Of a stretch of DNA of 64,000 nucleotides, positions 22,339 through 33,384 are shown piece after piece. This DNA is from Linderina pennispora (lineage: Eukaryota; Kickxellomycota; Kickxellomycetes; Kickxellales; Kickxellaceae): assembly GCF_002104995.1 (NCBI RefSeq), contig NW_024468249.1:372001-436000 (forward strand), in the 5' to 3' direction. A program made the translations under genes and the position numbers. How positions within the stretch are numbered: the stretch's first letter is position 1; every line of letters begins with the position of its first letter. The notes below the pieces were generated by a model. That model had not been told where the DNA came from. It was given only the letters and a program-made list of their open reading frames with translations, and did not search any database.

Positions 22339-23109
22339 GGTTGGGCAATAGAGTGCGAATCGACAGAGTTTCGTTCTCTTATTTGTCTCTTAGAGCAAGT
22401 GTTAACGCGCTGTTTCTACGACTGGGACTTGATAGTGCCGCTGTTTATCTGTCGTTGCTGGATATATTCGGCACATCTGTCTGAGTTGCTGTTAAACATG
22501 CCCGATTATGCTGAAAGGTTGTATCCTGCTGCAATTGCCCTGAGCAGTCGCAAACATGTGCTGCACGCCTGCTCACAGGAGCACTACGCAGCCAGTCTGG
22601 CGGATCGCACACTCGGAGATGAGCTCAGGGGAAACAGCAGATGTTGGAAAGGGACTGGGCAAGGCTAATTCCCAAGTAGCTGGTCTGACAGCATTGACAT
22701 GTGTAAACGAGCTGCTTTGGTGTGACGGGCGAGGTGGCATGCACCACGCATATGCCCAGTAGGTCGAACAAAAAAGGCTGTCCGTAGTAGCCCACATTGC
22801 ACCGTTCTGCTCACCCAGCGGTATATCAGCCAACGCAATGAAGAACACAGACCCCTAGCTACTTTGTCCTGAGGGGCTTCCTTATATGTGCGTTCCTGCA
22901 AGCTGCAGTCATCAATCGTGGGGATAGGCGTGTTCTACTTGGCACATATCCACCACATACCATCGCGTCTACTCTGACAAACCACAGCCAGCAGTTCCAG
23001 CAATGCAGCTATGTGAACACCTTTCATTTATTGGCAAGAAGCAACAACAACAAAGAGGCATCCATGGTGCTTGGCCATACTGGCAACTTGACAAGCAATG
23101 CAGGATTGC
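22339..23109. other. Intergenic region, no supported gene
   Basis: Short frames on both strands only. A plus-strand stretch near 22440-22560 (VPLFICRCWIYSAHLSELLL) is open but unassigned. No RNA gene or repeat is recognised. Confidence 0.35.
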
Positions 23110-23820
23110 TTAAGAGACGATGGTCGAAGCGGTGGCAGCCTCGCTACAGAAAAGAAACAGAAAAACGCAGGCAAGAGTTAGCGACAAGATGCACTTGACG
23201 ACTATCGGCAAGCAAAGCAACGCACACAGCACCCAGAGGTGCTGCGCTCTCCCGGCCAGGAACCAGAGCCCAGGCCGTTGAACGGAGAAGGAGAGCGCCC
23301 CATCAGACAGCTCTCCAGTTTGCAAAACCCGCGCAATGTCCACAGCTTCGCTGGCACTAGAAATACACAGGCAATATACAGAGTGGGCGATACTTACTAC
23401 TTCCAGTTGGGCGGGAGCTGGCCAGCGGTCTTGTAGTAGCGGGCAAGGCGGTGGATACGCGACTCGATGAGAATGAGGCGGTACTTGGCGTCGTTGTCCT
23501 TGCGGTTGCGCTCGAGGTGCTTGCGGACGGAGACAGCCTTCTTGATAAGGAAGTACAGGTCCTCGGGGATCTCGGGGGCCAGACCGTTGGCGCGCAGGAT
23601 GCGGGTGACCTTGGTGCCGGTGATCGGAGCGACCATGGGGACGCCCTGCGAGTCACGCAGGATGACACCGATCTGCGGACGGGTTGATACCCTTGCGAGC
23701 GAGCTTGCAGATCTGGTCGCAGACGTCCTCGGGGGTGGCCTTGACCCACGAGGCGGGAGTGCGACGGTAGGGGGTGGCAGAGGAGCTGATACCCTTGCCC
23801 GGAGTGTGCATGCGACCCAT
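23110..23820 (-). CDS. RPS13: 40S ribosomal protein uS15 (RPS13), two exons, one surplus base
   Basis: Cytosolic small-subunit protein uS15. The start [20 protein letters not shown] is diagnostic, as are [20 protein letters not shown] and [17 protein letters not shown]. The first exon runs 23820-23398 and ends after PPNWK plus TA. The donor GTAAGT follows, overlapping an in-frame TAG that would otherwise truncate the protein. The second exon is only 34 bases (23143-23110) and supplies [11 protein letters not shown], matching the family C-terminus. The 254-base intron has a CTAAC branch site and TTTCTGTAG acceptor. A surplus base at GG 23677-23678 shifts frame between ARKGI and the conserved [11 protein letters not shown] block; removing it restores the family sequence. 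The gene is essential and extremely conserved, so this is almost certainly a consensus error. Confidence 0.93.
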
Positions 23821-24139
23821 TTTGACTAGATTTTCTTAACCGCGAAGGAAAATTGAAATGAGGAAAGAAGAGGAGGAATCGGATTCAGGCGATGCACAGG
23901 CAGCGCTGGCATAAACCACCCCAGCCAGCGCGCTGAGAAGATGAGAAAAATTTTCACGGACCAATCACAGGTAGCAGTCTTTGAGCTACGACTCTGGCCG
24001 AGCCACGAGTCACTGTCCCGAGTTCCTGATCTGTTCTAGGTTGCTAGGATGAGCTGAAGCCAGTTCGCTGCAAGGATGAAATATTTTTGGAGGCGAAGAG
24101 CTATGCTGGACTATTGATGAATTTACTGAGAGTTGTGTC

Positions 24140-25452
24140 TTAGGCGTTGGCGTTCTGAGCGGACTTCTTGCTTTTGTTAAAGTACTCCTTGACGCTGTCA
24201 CCACCGAACACCATGCACACGGTGAGGTAGACGCTCAGGCCAATTCTCGGGGTAACGCCGCGGTAGAATCCGAGGAAGCCGTTCTTCTGGTAGATGTAGC
24301 GGGCAGTCGACACCAGGTTCAGCTTCTCGGGGCGGTCGGCGGCCTTTGTCTGCGACTGCATCTCAACGCGAATGACTTCGATCGGCTGGTTCCAGCACGC
24401 CAGGGCACCACCGATGGCCGACGACGCCAGGCGCTCGCTGGTCGACAGCTTGCGAGTCTTGTCCTTGCCGCGGAAGATGGACTCGGTGACACGCGAAATA
24501 CCAAAGCGCGAGCCCCAATTTGTCATCTGGCGCAAGGCCACGGCCGACACTCCGCGGTTGAGCCCGCGGATGCCCTCGCGCTGGAACACGTCGTATGCGA
24601 TGCGCCAGGTGGACGCACTGGCGTCAGGCGACTTGTGGCGGGTGACCTCGACAGTCTTCATGAAGGTGCAGAAGCCCATGGTGGTGTATGCCTGGGCGAC
24701 ACCCCCGGCGACACCGCCAAAGAGTCCAGCCCAGCTCGACGAGAAGCCGGCGACGCGCGCGCGGTAGTCAACCTCCGACGACGTGAAGAGCAGGACGCCG
24801 CCCTTGGTGGAAGCTTCGATCCACGCCCACTATATACCGGTGCAGCACAAAAATACATATAAACTGCGAGCAGTTAGCAAAAAGGAAATCGCGTGTTGGA
24901 TCGGCGGCGTCTAAATATCCCGCTCGGTCTCCCCGGGTCATCCTTAGACCACAACACAAGCTCGAAAACTTACCGGAATCAGGCCCTGGTAGAAGCCGGA
25001 AATGCCGCCGCGGGCGTAGGTCCTTTTCAACGCAGTGGCAATGCTGTCGCCGCGGTTAGCTACAGGAAAGACCGAGAAATCAGTGCAGATGCTCGCGGAG
25101 ACACCGGGTACAAGGACCTGCATCATGTGTGAGGATTGCTTACGCAGGCTGGCATGCGTACCTGCGAGGGAACAAGGAGGCGATGCTGACGGAGGTAGAG
25201 TATGCACAGCACGTGAATTGCTGTTGAAACGCCCCGCCCGCAACCCTTCAGCCCTGTACAAGCCTAGCCCACAAACCATGCGAGGAACCTACCTGCCATG
25301 TGTGTCTTGACGACCTCAAACGGCTGGCCCAGGGTCGACACCTCAAAGGTCTGGATGGCAGCACCCAGAGCAATATTGCTCCACGACAGAGCCTTCTTCT
25401 CGATGTGCCCAACGACTGGAATGGGCTGTACTGTCTCGATAGCGTTCGCCAT
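24140..25452 (-). CDS. YHM2: YHM2-type mitochondrial citrate/2-oxoglutarate carrier, three exons
   Basis: A 311-residue mitochondrial carrier. Yeast Yhm2 exchanges citrate for 2-oxoglutarate across the inner membrane and has been linked to NADPH supply and mtDNA maintenance. Exons are 25452-25293, 25059-24974 and 24829-24140, with introns of 233 and 144 bases; both splices restore the carrier frame exactly. The N-terminus reads IEKKALSWSNIALGAAIQ and first-repeat signature LGQPFEVVKTHMAANRGDS. The third repeat is NQPIEVIRVEMQSQTK. Yhm2-specific blocks include [40 protein letters not shown] and RQMTNWGSRFGISR. The length fits the three-repeat Solcar fold. The assignment rests on strong similarity along the whole chain; no frame errors are seen. 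Confidence 0.95.
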
Positions 25453-26352
25453 GTCTGTTGCGTGTGATGTGTGATGTGTGTGGATGAAGGAGAAAAGAGC
25501 TGTGGAAATTATATTGCTAGCAGTAGTAGCGACAAAGGAGAGAAAAGGAAATGGTGCGAGTGGCTCCTGCGAGGGTGGGCTCACGTCCGACCCCTTTTAA
25601 ACGTTGCAGACATGCAGCCAGCAAAAGGGCCATTGTTGGTGACATTGGCCTGTCTTGACACAGGAGACGCCGAGCAGTCGCCACCCGAGCCTCCTGTTTG
25701 GCTGGGTGGGGGCGGCAGGCAGTGTGGGAAGTGGAGGGTATGACTCGCCACTGGGCTTGGTTTTTCCACAGCACCTTTCTCTGCATAGCCGCCCGTGTCG
25801 TGGGTTGTGACTGCGACTTGTGTTCTGCTAGCCGACGAGTGACGGCGATCGCTTCAGCGCTCCCAAAAACAGGAGAGGAGGGATGGGCTGTGAGCCAAGG
25901 CGGGGGCAAAAAATCCCATGCTGCTCACGCGCGGATAATTAAAAAAAGAGCGTCCTGGGCGGGCCGGGTTGCAAACTGGCTCGCACGACCCGCGGCCGCG
26001 CAAAAAGAGACACCCTGGCCGTGTGCCGCCTTCTAAAAATGCGCTTTTGCGTGCTCGTGCAAAGGAACCAGGCGACCCGGGGTTTCTGGTCTGGAAAGCC
26101 AATGAGAAACCTACACTTTCCCGGCCTTTGCTTAGTCCTAGCGCTGCCCTCGCTCTTGGCCCCACGGAGTACATTTGGCGGCGGAAACCAAAAATAAGAA
26201 CAGCCTATATACTCCAGCTTCAGTGTGATCGTCTCTGTTGTTGTTTAGACGCGGCCACCGATGGACCAATCGCATTTGGACACTCTGGCGGTTTCCAGTG
26301 CAGCCGGCCATAGGCGCCACCGACAGCTGACCCGTGGTTGCGCGGAGCCGCT
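25453..26352. other. Intergenic region, YHM2 promoter side
   Basis: About 900 bases holding the YHM2 leader and the 3' flank of the golgin gene. Overlapping GC-rich short frames occur on both strands without family signature. No gene is supported. Confidence 0.4.
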
Positions 26353-28854
26353 CTACCTGCTGGCGCCAGAGAGCTCCTGGATCTGCTCGCGGAAGGCCCT
26401 TTTGATCTCCTTGATGTCCGCCTGCAGCTCCATGACCTCCTCGGTCTTCTCGCCCAGCATCTCCAGCGCCGTCTCGTGGCGCCGCTTGAGCTCAGCCAGC
26501 TCCTTGGCCAGCGAGCCCTGCTGCTCGGCGTCCTTGCGTATGCCCTCCAGCTCCATGGTGGCGGTGACCAGGTCCTGCGAGTACTCGTGCTTCTGGCGCA
26601 GCGCCGTCTGCAGCTGGGCCTTCAGCGACGTGACCTGTGCCCCAAGCTTCTTGGTTGCTGCATGGGCAGCCAGGTCGGCGTGCTGGCTGTGCGGCTGCTG
26701 CAGTGGCGACATGGCCTCGGTGCCACTGCCACGCCGCGTGCGGCTGTTGGTCGACGAGACTGAGCTGTTGGACAGGTTGCGCGTGTGGCTGAACCGGTCA
26801 TTGGCGGCTGACGAGTACCCGCTGCCCGTGGGAGCTGCAGCCGACATGAACTCGCGAGGCAGCGCTGGCACTGGAGTCACGGGCTCTCCATCATCAGCAG
26901 CAACCATGCCGCCCGCTGGCGACAAGCCCACCGGCGACATGCTGTGGACACGCAGGGCTGCGAGCCGCGCGCTATACGACTCGTTTGCGCTCTCGAGCTT
27001 GGCGCTGAGCTGCCGGTTCGTCTCGTGAAGGCTGTCGAGCTGCTGCCTAATATCCGCGCGGATCTTCGCCTCAGTCTGCAGCTGGATTTTGAGCTGATCG
27101 GCCTCGGCACGCACCTCTGCACACAGCCTCGTCTCTTGGTCAAGCGACTGCCTTATCTCATCGGCCTCAACCGCCTTCGCATCGATCTGCGCCTGAAGCT
27201 TATCGGCCGATCGGGCAGCTGCACGCGTCTGCGCTGCCCACTCGCGCTCCTTGGCCGCCCACTGGTGACGCTGCTCGGTCTGCCGCATCTGCAGGTCCTC
27301 GATTTGCTGCAGCAGCGGCAGGGTGTGCTCCTGGATGCTGGCTGTCTCGTCGCTGCTCTTGGATTCGGCTCCGCGCAGCTGTGCCTGCAGGGTGCGGATC
27401 TGTGCCAGCGACGACACTTCACGGTCGCGCGCGTCCTCTTCAACCACCAGCAGCCGCTGCTGCAGCTCCTCGACCTGCATTTGCAACCGGTGCTGCGTGG
27501 ATTCGGCATCGGTTCTGATCTTGGCTGCCTGCTGCTCGACCTGCCGCCGAACCGACTCCTCACGGCCCTTCTTATCTTCTTCCTGCGATCCTCTGGCGCT
27601 ATCGACCTCTTTCCGCAGCCTAGCAATCTCGGCCTCAGCCTTTTCGAGTTTGCCTGCCAGCACCTTCCGCTCATCCATGACGCTCTTCAGTTCACGCTCC
27701 ATTGTCTTGCGCTGCGTGCCAAGCTCATAGATCTTTGTGTTTAGAGATTTGATATTGTCGACCGTCGTGCGGTCAACCTGCGACGCCTTCTTCAGCTTCC
27801 CGTTCAGTTCTTCGCTTTTGGCATTTGCTGCATCAATCTTCTTTTGCAGTAGCCCTGTGGCCTTGTCGTGCTGCTTGGCGTCGGCCCGCAGCTTCTTGAT
27901 CGTGTTTGATAGACGCAGCTCTTTGGCCGACCATGACTGACCCTCGAGCAGCAATGCCTCGACCTTCTTATTGCGCTCCTCGATCAGTACTCGCATCTCG
28001 GCGGGCTGGTCCGGAATCGGCGCTGTGCGTAGCCGCTTCAGCTCTGCCTGGATATACGGGTTCTCGACCTTGGAATCTGCAGGAGCATCAGCAAGATCGG
28101 CATTTGATGCTACATCGCTGTCATGTGTTGAAGCCGGCTCAGACGCGTCTGGTACTTGCGACCCATTCTGGCTACTGGTAGCAGTGGCCGGTGCGTGCTC
28201 ATGCCGATCCGAGCTGGTTCGTGGGCTGGCTACCGTCGACTCCTCAACAGCTTGTGGTTCCTGTGTGCCTGTGGCCTTTCGCTCAAACTCATTACCACCC
28301 ACATCCCTATCCACTGACTTGCCATTTGTTTGTTGCCCGTCGTCCGCTGCAATCCCAAACGCGTCAAAGAGATCTGCGTCCAGCTCCTCCGCACCTGGCT
28401 GTGGCTCACTTTTACTCTGCTTTGCCGCAACAGCAGGCTCTACCGCCGAGTTCTTCTGCTCGCTCGCGTTAACTGGCCTCGGTGTCGCGCTCCTTGAACC
28501 GCCGCCGCTTGCATTGCTCATACGGGATTGTGGCCGGGGCGAGTCAAGTGGGCTAGCACCGGTTGCGTTCTTGCGCTCAACCTGTCTTCCTGCGTGCGTC
28601 TGTCGACTGCCTACGTACCCGCCGCGTGCCCCGCGCCCGCGCCCAGCAACCGGCCGTATCTGCCCGGCTTCGCTGGCTGGAATTTCAAGGTACTTGTCTA
28701 GCTGTGTCTCCATTTGGTTGATTGCGTTTTTGAACATGTTGCCCCACCCGCTTGAATTCGCCTGCTTGCTGCTCGGCGCCGACGAATTGCTTCTGGCCGC
28801 GCTGGCCGGCTGCTTGCCTGCACCCACGGGTCCTCCTCCAAAGAAGCTGTTCAT
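26353..28854 (-). CDS. SGM1: TMF1/Sgm1-like golgin coiled-coil protein
   Basis: An uninterrupted 833-residue protein. The N-terminal 35 residues are Gly/Ser-rich, then an amphipathic patch GWGNMFKNAINQMETQLDKY. A long disordered Ser/Ala/Glu-rich region extends to about residue 270. The TMF signature follows: RVLIEERNKKVEALLLEGQS and WSAKELRLSNTIKKLRADAK, the conserved DNA-binding/coiled-coil region of TATA-element modulatory factor and yeast Sgm1. Continuous coiled coil runs to about 630, then a Ser-rich break. The C-terminal TMF domain (about 740-830) has KLGAQVTSLKAQLQTALRQK and ELQADIKEIKRAFREQIQEL; in TMF1 this part binds Rab6 at the Golgi. The Golgi tether role is known for the family and inferred here. 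The gene is intronless and frame-clean across 2.5 kb, in contrast to SKI3. Confidence 0.85.
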   Translation of the reverse strand: MNSFFGGGPVGAGKQPASAARSNSSAPSSKQANSSGWGNMFKNAINQMETQLDKYLEIPASEAGQIRPVAGRGRGARGGYVGSRQTHAGRQVERKNATGASPLDSPRPQSRMSNASGGGSRSATPRPVNASEQKNSAVEPAVAAKQSKSEPQPGAEELDADLFDAFGIAADDGQQTNGKSVDRDVGGNEFERKATGTQEPQAVEESTVASPRTSSDRHEHAPATATSSQNGSQVPDASEPASTHDSDVASNADLADAPADSKVENPYIQAELKRLRTAPIPDQPAEMRVLIEERNKKVEALLLEGQSWSAKELRLSNTIKKLRADAKQHDKATGLLQKKIDAANAKSEELNGKLKKASQVDRTTVDNIKSLNTKIYELGTQRKTMERELKSVMDERKVLAGKLEKAEAEIARLRKEVDSARGSQEEDKKGREESVRRQVEQQAAKIRTDAESTQHRLQMQVEELQQRLLVVEEDARDREVSSLAQIRTLQAQLRGAESKSSDETASIQEHTLPLLQQIEDLQMRQTEQRHQWAAKEREWAAQTRAAARSADKLQAQIDAKAVEADEIRQSLDQETRLCAEVRAEADQLKIQLQTEAKIRADIRQQLDSLHETNRQLSAKLESANESYSARLAALRVHSMSPVGLSPAGGMVAADDGEPVTPVPALPREFMSAAAPTGSGYSSAANDRFSHTRNLSNSSVSSTNSRTRRGSGTEAMSPLQQPHSQHADLAAHAATKKLGAQVTSLKAQLQTALRQKHEYSQDLVTATMELEGIRKDAEQQGSLAKELAELKRRHETALEMLGEKTEEVMELQADIKEIKRAFREQIQELSGASR

Positions 28855-29325
28855 TATTGTCTAATAGAAGGTGTGAGAAAAGGTATAAAGTGACAGCAGC
28901 CGGAGTAGAGAAAGGCTTTATGAACTTTTAATCGAGTTTGTAGGACAGCTGCACTCACACAATCGCACATGTACTACTGCCCAATCGCAGACCACGAGAT
29001 CTGTGGAATGCGATTGACCACCATCGACAGCCAGCGACGTGGTTTTTGTGGGCTCTGCTGAACGCCGATATACAGCCAGGCATTACATACTTTTGTCTTT
29101 TGTGGGCTCATGTATATATGCAGATCCGCTGTCTGTTGCATTGCTGGAAAATGCATGTACATAGTAATTCAGATGTAGATGTGTGCCCATGCAACTCCCC
29201 AAGGTAATTTTCGTTTGTAACCAAGCTAAGATACTTCAGAACCTTGCAATATAACAACCTTGAAAATGAAGTGATAAGGCCAGTGTGTTTATTGCTGGAA
29301 GATAGGAATAAAAGAAAACAGGAAC

Positions 29326-29328
<3 letters not shown>

Positions 29329-29356
<28 letters not shown>
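29329..29356. repeat. (AG)14 microsatellite
   Basis: A perfect AG dinucleotide run just 3' of the F-box-like gene, in the intergenic spacer after the golgin promoter. No function is implied. Confidence 0.95.
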
Positions 29357-29360
<4 letters not shown>

Positions 29361-29389
29361 TGATCGGTCAAGCAAGATGCTGCCTTGTG

Positions 29390-31033
29390 CTATCGATTAT
29401 ATGATAGACCAGCGAGTTTCAGAAGTGAGAGATGAGGGTAGAGTTGTGCAAAGGTGGTTTCGATATGACTTTGTATTTCCTGATGGAAAGAGACTGGAAC
29501 CTGAACCTCCTGAAGCGATGGAAAAGCACCAATGAATTCGAAGCCGATCTGGTCCATATCATCCGCATTGTACTTGAAGACACCTGCAAAAGCCCTCACC
29601 GTTCGCATGTATGTACTGAAGGAGCGACAGGATGGGAAATGTGGTGTGGTATCTGGAAACCCATTTGCCTGATCCAACTCATCATCTCGAGCGATAGACT
29701 GCAAACAAAAATATTCCAAAAGTGGAAGCTGAGACATCAGGCGGTTGAGTGAGCCACAGGTAATAAATGTGTACAGCTCCAAATGCCTGAGGTTGGTCCA
29801 CCGGACAGAGTCAATAAAAAGATTAAAAGGGAGTTTGGATCTAAACTTGGCAGACGTAGCCACTGAAGCCTGGCTTAACATGGATTGGGTGTAGGTGTTG
29901 TACTTTTCCTCCGTAACTTCCTGCGCAAAGTTATCTAGTAGAGCAATATCTACCGATTTGCAATTCAGTAGATGTGTAGCGATGCCGCGAAGCGCATCGA
30001 GCCAGCCACTGAGTTCAACAGACTCGAGGGCAGGGCACAAGCATGAACTATCAAATGTGGGAACAAGTGATGGTAGATTCTGGAGTCGCAAATTCTTCAG
30101 TTTCGGAGCATAAACCCCTTTTGTTCCAGCTACAGGCGGGAGTATCATGCCGTCATCAGAAGCGGGCTCAAACTCCGCATAACTAAGGTCAGTAAAGCTG
30201 ACCTCAAGTGTATTTAGCTCAGGGAATATCAGCGAGCTCCTGGAGTCTGGATCGGTAAAGCTCAATGTAAAATCCAAAGACAAATCCCGTAGAATCAAGA
30301 CTTTGAGAGCAGGGGGATAGATTCTAGGAAGCTTGCAGTTTTTCCCACCCATGCTAAGCTCAAGATGTGTAAGGCACGCTGAGAAGTACTTTTGTGTGAA
30401 CTCAACCGGGGTCCCTTCAATACTCAGATGTTCGATTCGGTATAACGCCTGGTTGATCAGAGGAGATATAGGGCATGATGGGAATCCAATCCCACTTGTG
30501 TTGAACGATACCGACGATAGTTGGGGTAGATGAGTATAAAGATGTGCCGATTCGGACGTATTCCTTTCAATGTTGAAGTTTTTGGTTCCAGTATCAGCAT
30601 AAAGAGGACCTTGATAGTCTTTGACAACGAGGTTAGTGACTGACAGCCACTCTGCTTTATCGAATTGCTGTCTGCGTAGTAGCTCAATAAGATCAAAATC
30701 GCACAGGTATAGACTAAATCCATACAAGTGAATGTTGGTAACCAAGTGCGAAAAGCCGTTTTCCACTGTCAGGTTGATATTGGAGCAGACATTGAGGTCT
30801 GCAATGCTGAGTGGATAATCTCTGCTGTCTTCATCTTTAGTAAAGAGGCCAAGGTATGCGTGCGAGTATAGATACGGTAGCAATATTCTTCTCCATCGGC
30901 TGCAGACCTGGGCCGGAGAAGGGTCTACCGGGTGGATACATGTATACAAGATATCACAGGCAAATGAGCCGCTAATCAAGTGTAATAGTATCCTCCTCAA
31001 GACCGTATCGGAAATATCGTTAACGGTGGCCAT
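29390..31033 (-). CDS. F-box-like leucine-rich protein
   Basis: An intact 547-residue protein. The N-terminus, DISDTVLRRILLHLISGS followed about 30 residues later by QVCSRWRRILLPYLYSHAYL, has the spacing and hydrophobic pattern of an F-box, which would bind Skp1 in an SCF ubiquitin ligase. The remainder is a succession of irregular leucine-rich strands such as LTHLELSMGGKN, LPRIYPPALKVLILRDLSLD, ELNTLEVSFTDLSY, APKLKNLRLQNLPSLV and WTNLRHLELYTFIT, usual for substrate-recognition domains. I use the ATG before ATVNDISD; the frame extends 26 codons upstream but that part is not F-box-like. Codon use is less GC-rich than in housekeeping neighbours. The substrate is unknown, and the F-box call is moderate. 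Confidence 0.7.
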   Translation of the reverse strand: MATVNDISDTVLRRILLHLISGSFACDILYTCIHPVDPSPAQVCSRWRRILLPYLYSHAYLGLFTKDEDSRDYPLSIADLNVCSNINLTVENGFSHLVTNIHLYGFSLYLCDFDLIELLRRQQFDKAEWLSVTNLVVKDYQGPLYADTGTKNFNIERNTSESAHLYTHLPQLSSVSFNTSGIGFPSCPISPLINQALYRIEHLSIEGTPVEFTQKYFSACLTHLELSMGGKNCKLPRIYPPALKVLILRDLSLDFTLSFTDPDSRSSLIFPELNTLEVSFTDLSYAEFEPASDDGMILPPVAGTKGVYAPKLKNLRLQNLPSLVPTFDSSCLCPALESVELSGWLDALRGIATHLLNCKSVDIALLDNFAQEVTEEKYNTYTQSMLSQASVATSAKFRSKLPFNLFIDSVRWTNLRHLELYTFITCGSLNRLMSQLPLLEYFCLQSIARDDELDQANGFPDTTPHFPSCRSFSTYMRTVRAFAGVFKYNADDMDQIGFEFIGAFPSLQEVQVPVSFHQEIQSHIETTFAQLYPHLSLLKLAGLSYNR

Positions 31034-31319
31034 TCCTGAGAAAACTGTGGAATTGCGAGAAGAGTAGAGATGAGAAAGAGCTGTTCTGCCCCCACCTGCC
31101 ATTCGCCACATGATGCATATTTGGGCAACTATGCCGATCCTCTTGATGTCGCCTCCCTAATCCTACACACAACAATGCGCGATGATGGATCTGTATATCG
31201 CATTGGTGAATAACCGCAGGCATCCACGTAGTCATGTACACAGGCATTCGGCTATGTAGTATTTATTCAAAACTGGGCTCACTCTGTAATGGCATGATGA
31301 TGCATGCATGCGAGGCATC

Positions 31320-33174
31320 TTACTTCTTGGCCAGAATGACTGAGTGCTGGCCACCAGCAGCGATCTTGATAAGCGTCTTGCCCTCAATCTTCTGGCCTGC
31401 AAGACGTGTCGGCAGCGCAACATCCTCCTCCTCACCATTGCCCAGCTGCAGCATCTCACCGTAGCCCCAGGTATACGCAGAGCCATCCTCAGCCAGAGCG
31501 ATATTGTGGTTCGATCCGCACACGAAATCGACAATCTTGGGCAGGCCCTCGATCAACGTCGGCTTCGAGATGGCCTTCTTGTGCGAGGACTCGCCACCCT
31601 CGGCGGGCTTCTTGTCCGCATCGAGCGTGTCGAAGGGAAGGCCGGTCTGGTGGGAGTCAGAACGGCCAAAGGCATACAGCTTGCCGTCCTTGGACAGCGC
31701 AATGGAGTGGTGCTCGCCGCCCGAGATCTTGACGACCTCCACGCCCTCGAGGGCAGTGATCCTGGTCGGCTCGTGGACGACCTCATCGTTGCCGCCATCC
31801 TCGGGGCGCAGGCCCAGCTGGTGGAAGTTGTTCAGACCCCAGGCTAGAACCTCGCCGGTCTTGGTGATGGCGAAGCTGTGGTACGAGCCGGAGCCGATGT
31901 GGGCAACGTCCAGGATGCGCAGGCGCTCGGGGATCAGACCGTGCTTGCGGCGGCGCTCGATGACCAGGCGGCCGAGCTGGCCCTGTTGGCCGTAGCCCCA
32001 GGCGTAGACCTTGCCGCTGGCAGCCAGGCCGATGGCGTGGTCGACGCCAGCACACAGATCGATGATCGGCTCGCGGAACTCATTGATCACCATTGGCAGG
32101 CCCTGGATCTCGACGCCCTCGTTGAAGCCCATGATGCCCTCTGCGCTGCGGAACGTGCCCCACGAGTACACGTGGCCGTCGTCCGACAGCGCAAACGACG
32201 CCGAGTCGCTGCACGCAACCTTGGCAATCCCCACATTATCCAGGCCCTCGACGCGCGCGGCCGTGTACTCATCGCCGCCGCGACCCAGGGCCTTCTGGTC
32301 GTTGCATCCCCACGACCACAGCTTGCCGTCGGCAGCAACTGCGATGGTGTGCAGGCCACCCGATACTATGTCGACGATCTGCTGCTCTTCAATCGCTGTC
32401 ACCGGGAACGGCTTCTTGCGCTCAATCATGTCGTCACCCAGACCCAGCTGGCCACAGTCGCCGTTGCCAAACACAAACACTGTGCCGGGCACAGTGGACC
32501 GTGTGGCCAGCGCATGCACAGGCGCGGTGCGCGGCTTCAGGAACTGCATGGGCTCAGGGAGCTTCGGCTCGGCGGGAGCAGCAGCAACAGGCACGGCAGG
32601 TGCGGCAGGTTTGGGAGTAGCACGCTTCTTTGCAGGGGCCTTCTTAGCCGGGGCCTTCTTTGCAGGGGCCTTCTTTGCAGGAGCCTTCTTAGCCGGACTA
32701 GCCTTCTTAGCCGGACCAGCCTTCTTAGCTGGAGCAGCCTTCTTCGCAGCAGGCGGTGTGGTCTTCTTCGTAGTGGCGTTCCTCGCAGGAATGACGCGTG
32801 TTTTGACCGGGGCCTTGACCTCGACGGTCAGCACCTTGCTCTTCTTTGCCGCGGAGCCGTTGGTGGCGACGGGGGCCGTGTCTGATTTACGTGCTCCTAT
32901 ATTGCAGATGCAGGGGGTAAGCGTGATGCAGCCTGGTTTTGTCAAAAACATGAATCATGGCCTGCTTTATCGCCCATTTCTGAACACTCAGGGTGCCTAT
33001 ATAGTGGTTACGGCAGCTTGCTCCGGCCTTCAGTATGCCTAAAATCCTAAGCACCCCCTGAAAATACCGAGCCCAGGAGAAGCTTATCTGAACCGCCCAG
33101 CGGCGACATGTTTACTCCCCATCGATAGCTCCGACCGACGCGTCTGGCCAGGACAACTTACTCTTGCCAGGCAT
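31320..33174 (-). CDS. RCC1: RCC1-family Ran guanine-nucleotide exchange factor, two exons
   Basis: A 529-residue chromatin-bound Ran-GEF (RCC1/Pim1/Srm1 family) that generates RanGTP in the nucleus. A 13-base first exon (33174-33162, MPGK) is spliced across a 265-base intron with donor GTAAGT and acceptor AATATAG to the main exon at 32896, giving MPGKRARKSDTAP. Residues about 15-105 form a histone-H1-like basic tail with repeated PAKKA units. The seven-bladed propeller follows with repeats such as GTVFVFGNGDCGQLGLGDD, KLWSWGCNDQKALG, VYAWGYGQQGQLG, VLAWGLNNFHQLG, LYAFGRSDSHQTG and AYTWGYGEMLQLGNG. Without the micro-exon the frame would begin inside intron sequence (MFLTKPGC), which is not RCC1-like. 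The basic tail probably binds nucleosomal DNA (inference). Confidence 0.92.
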
Positions 33175-33384
33175 GGTTTTCTTTTTGTATGTTGCTGGTT
33201 GTGGAGAGGGGACAGAAAGGACGAGGAGGGAAATTTGAGAGGAGAGAAAGTATAAACAGCTGAGACGCGTGGAAAAAAGAGTGGTGGGCTGCCAGCGAGA
33301 GGCAGATGCCACCCGGTTTTCAAGCAAATTTTTATGTGGCCGGATAGGGGCGCTATTGGGCTTGTTGGGCTAACACGAGAAAAA

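Noticed and set aside
23144-23397. Possible snoRNA inside the RPS13 intron
   Set aside because: RPS13 introns host U14-type snoRNAs in some organisms. I looked for a C box (RTGATGA) and matching D box (CTGA) on the coding strand and found no paired set.
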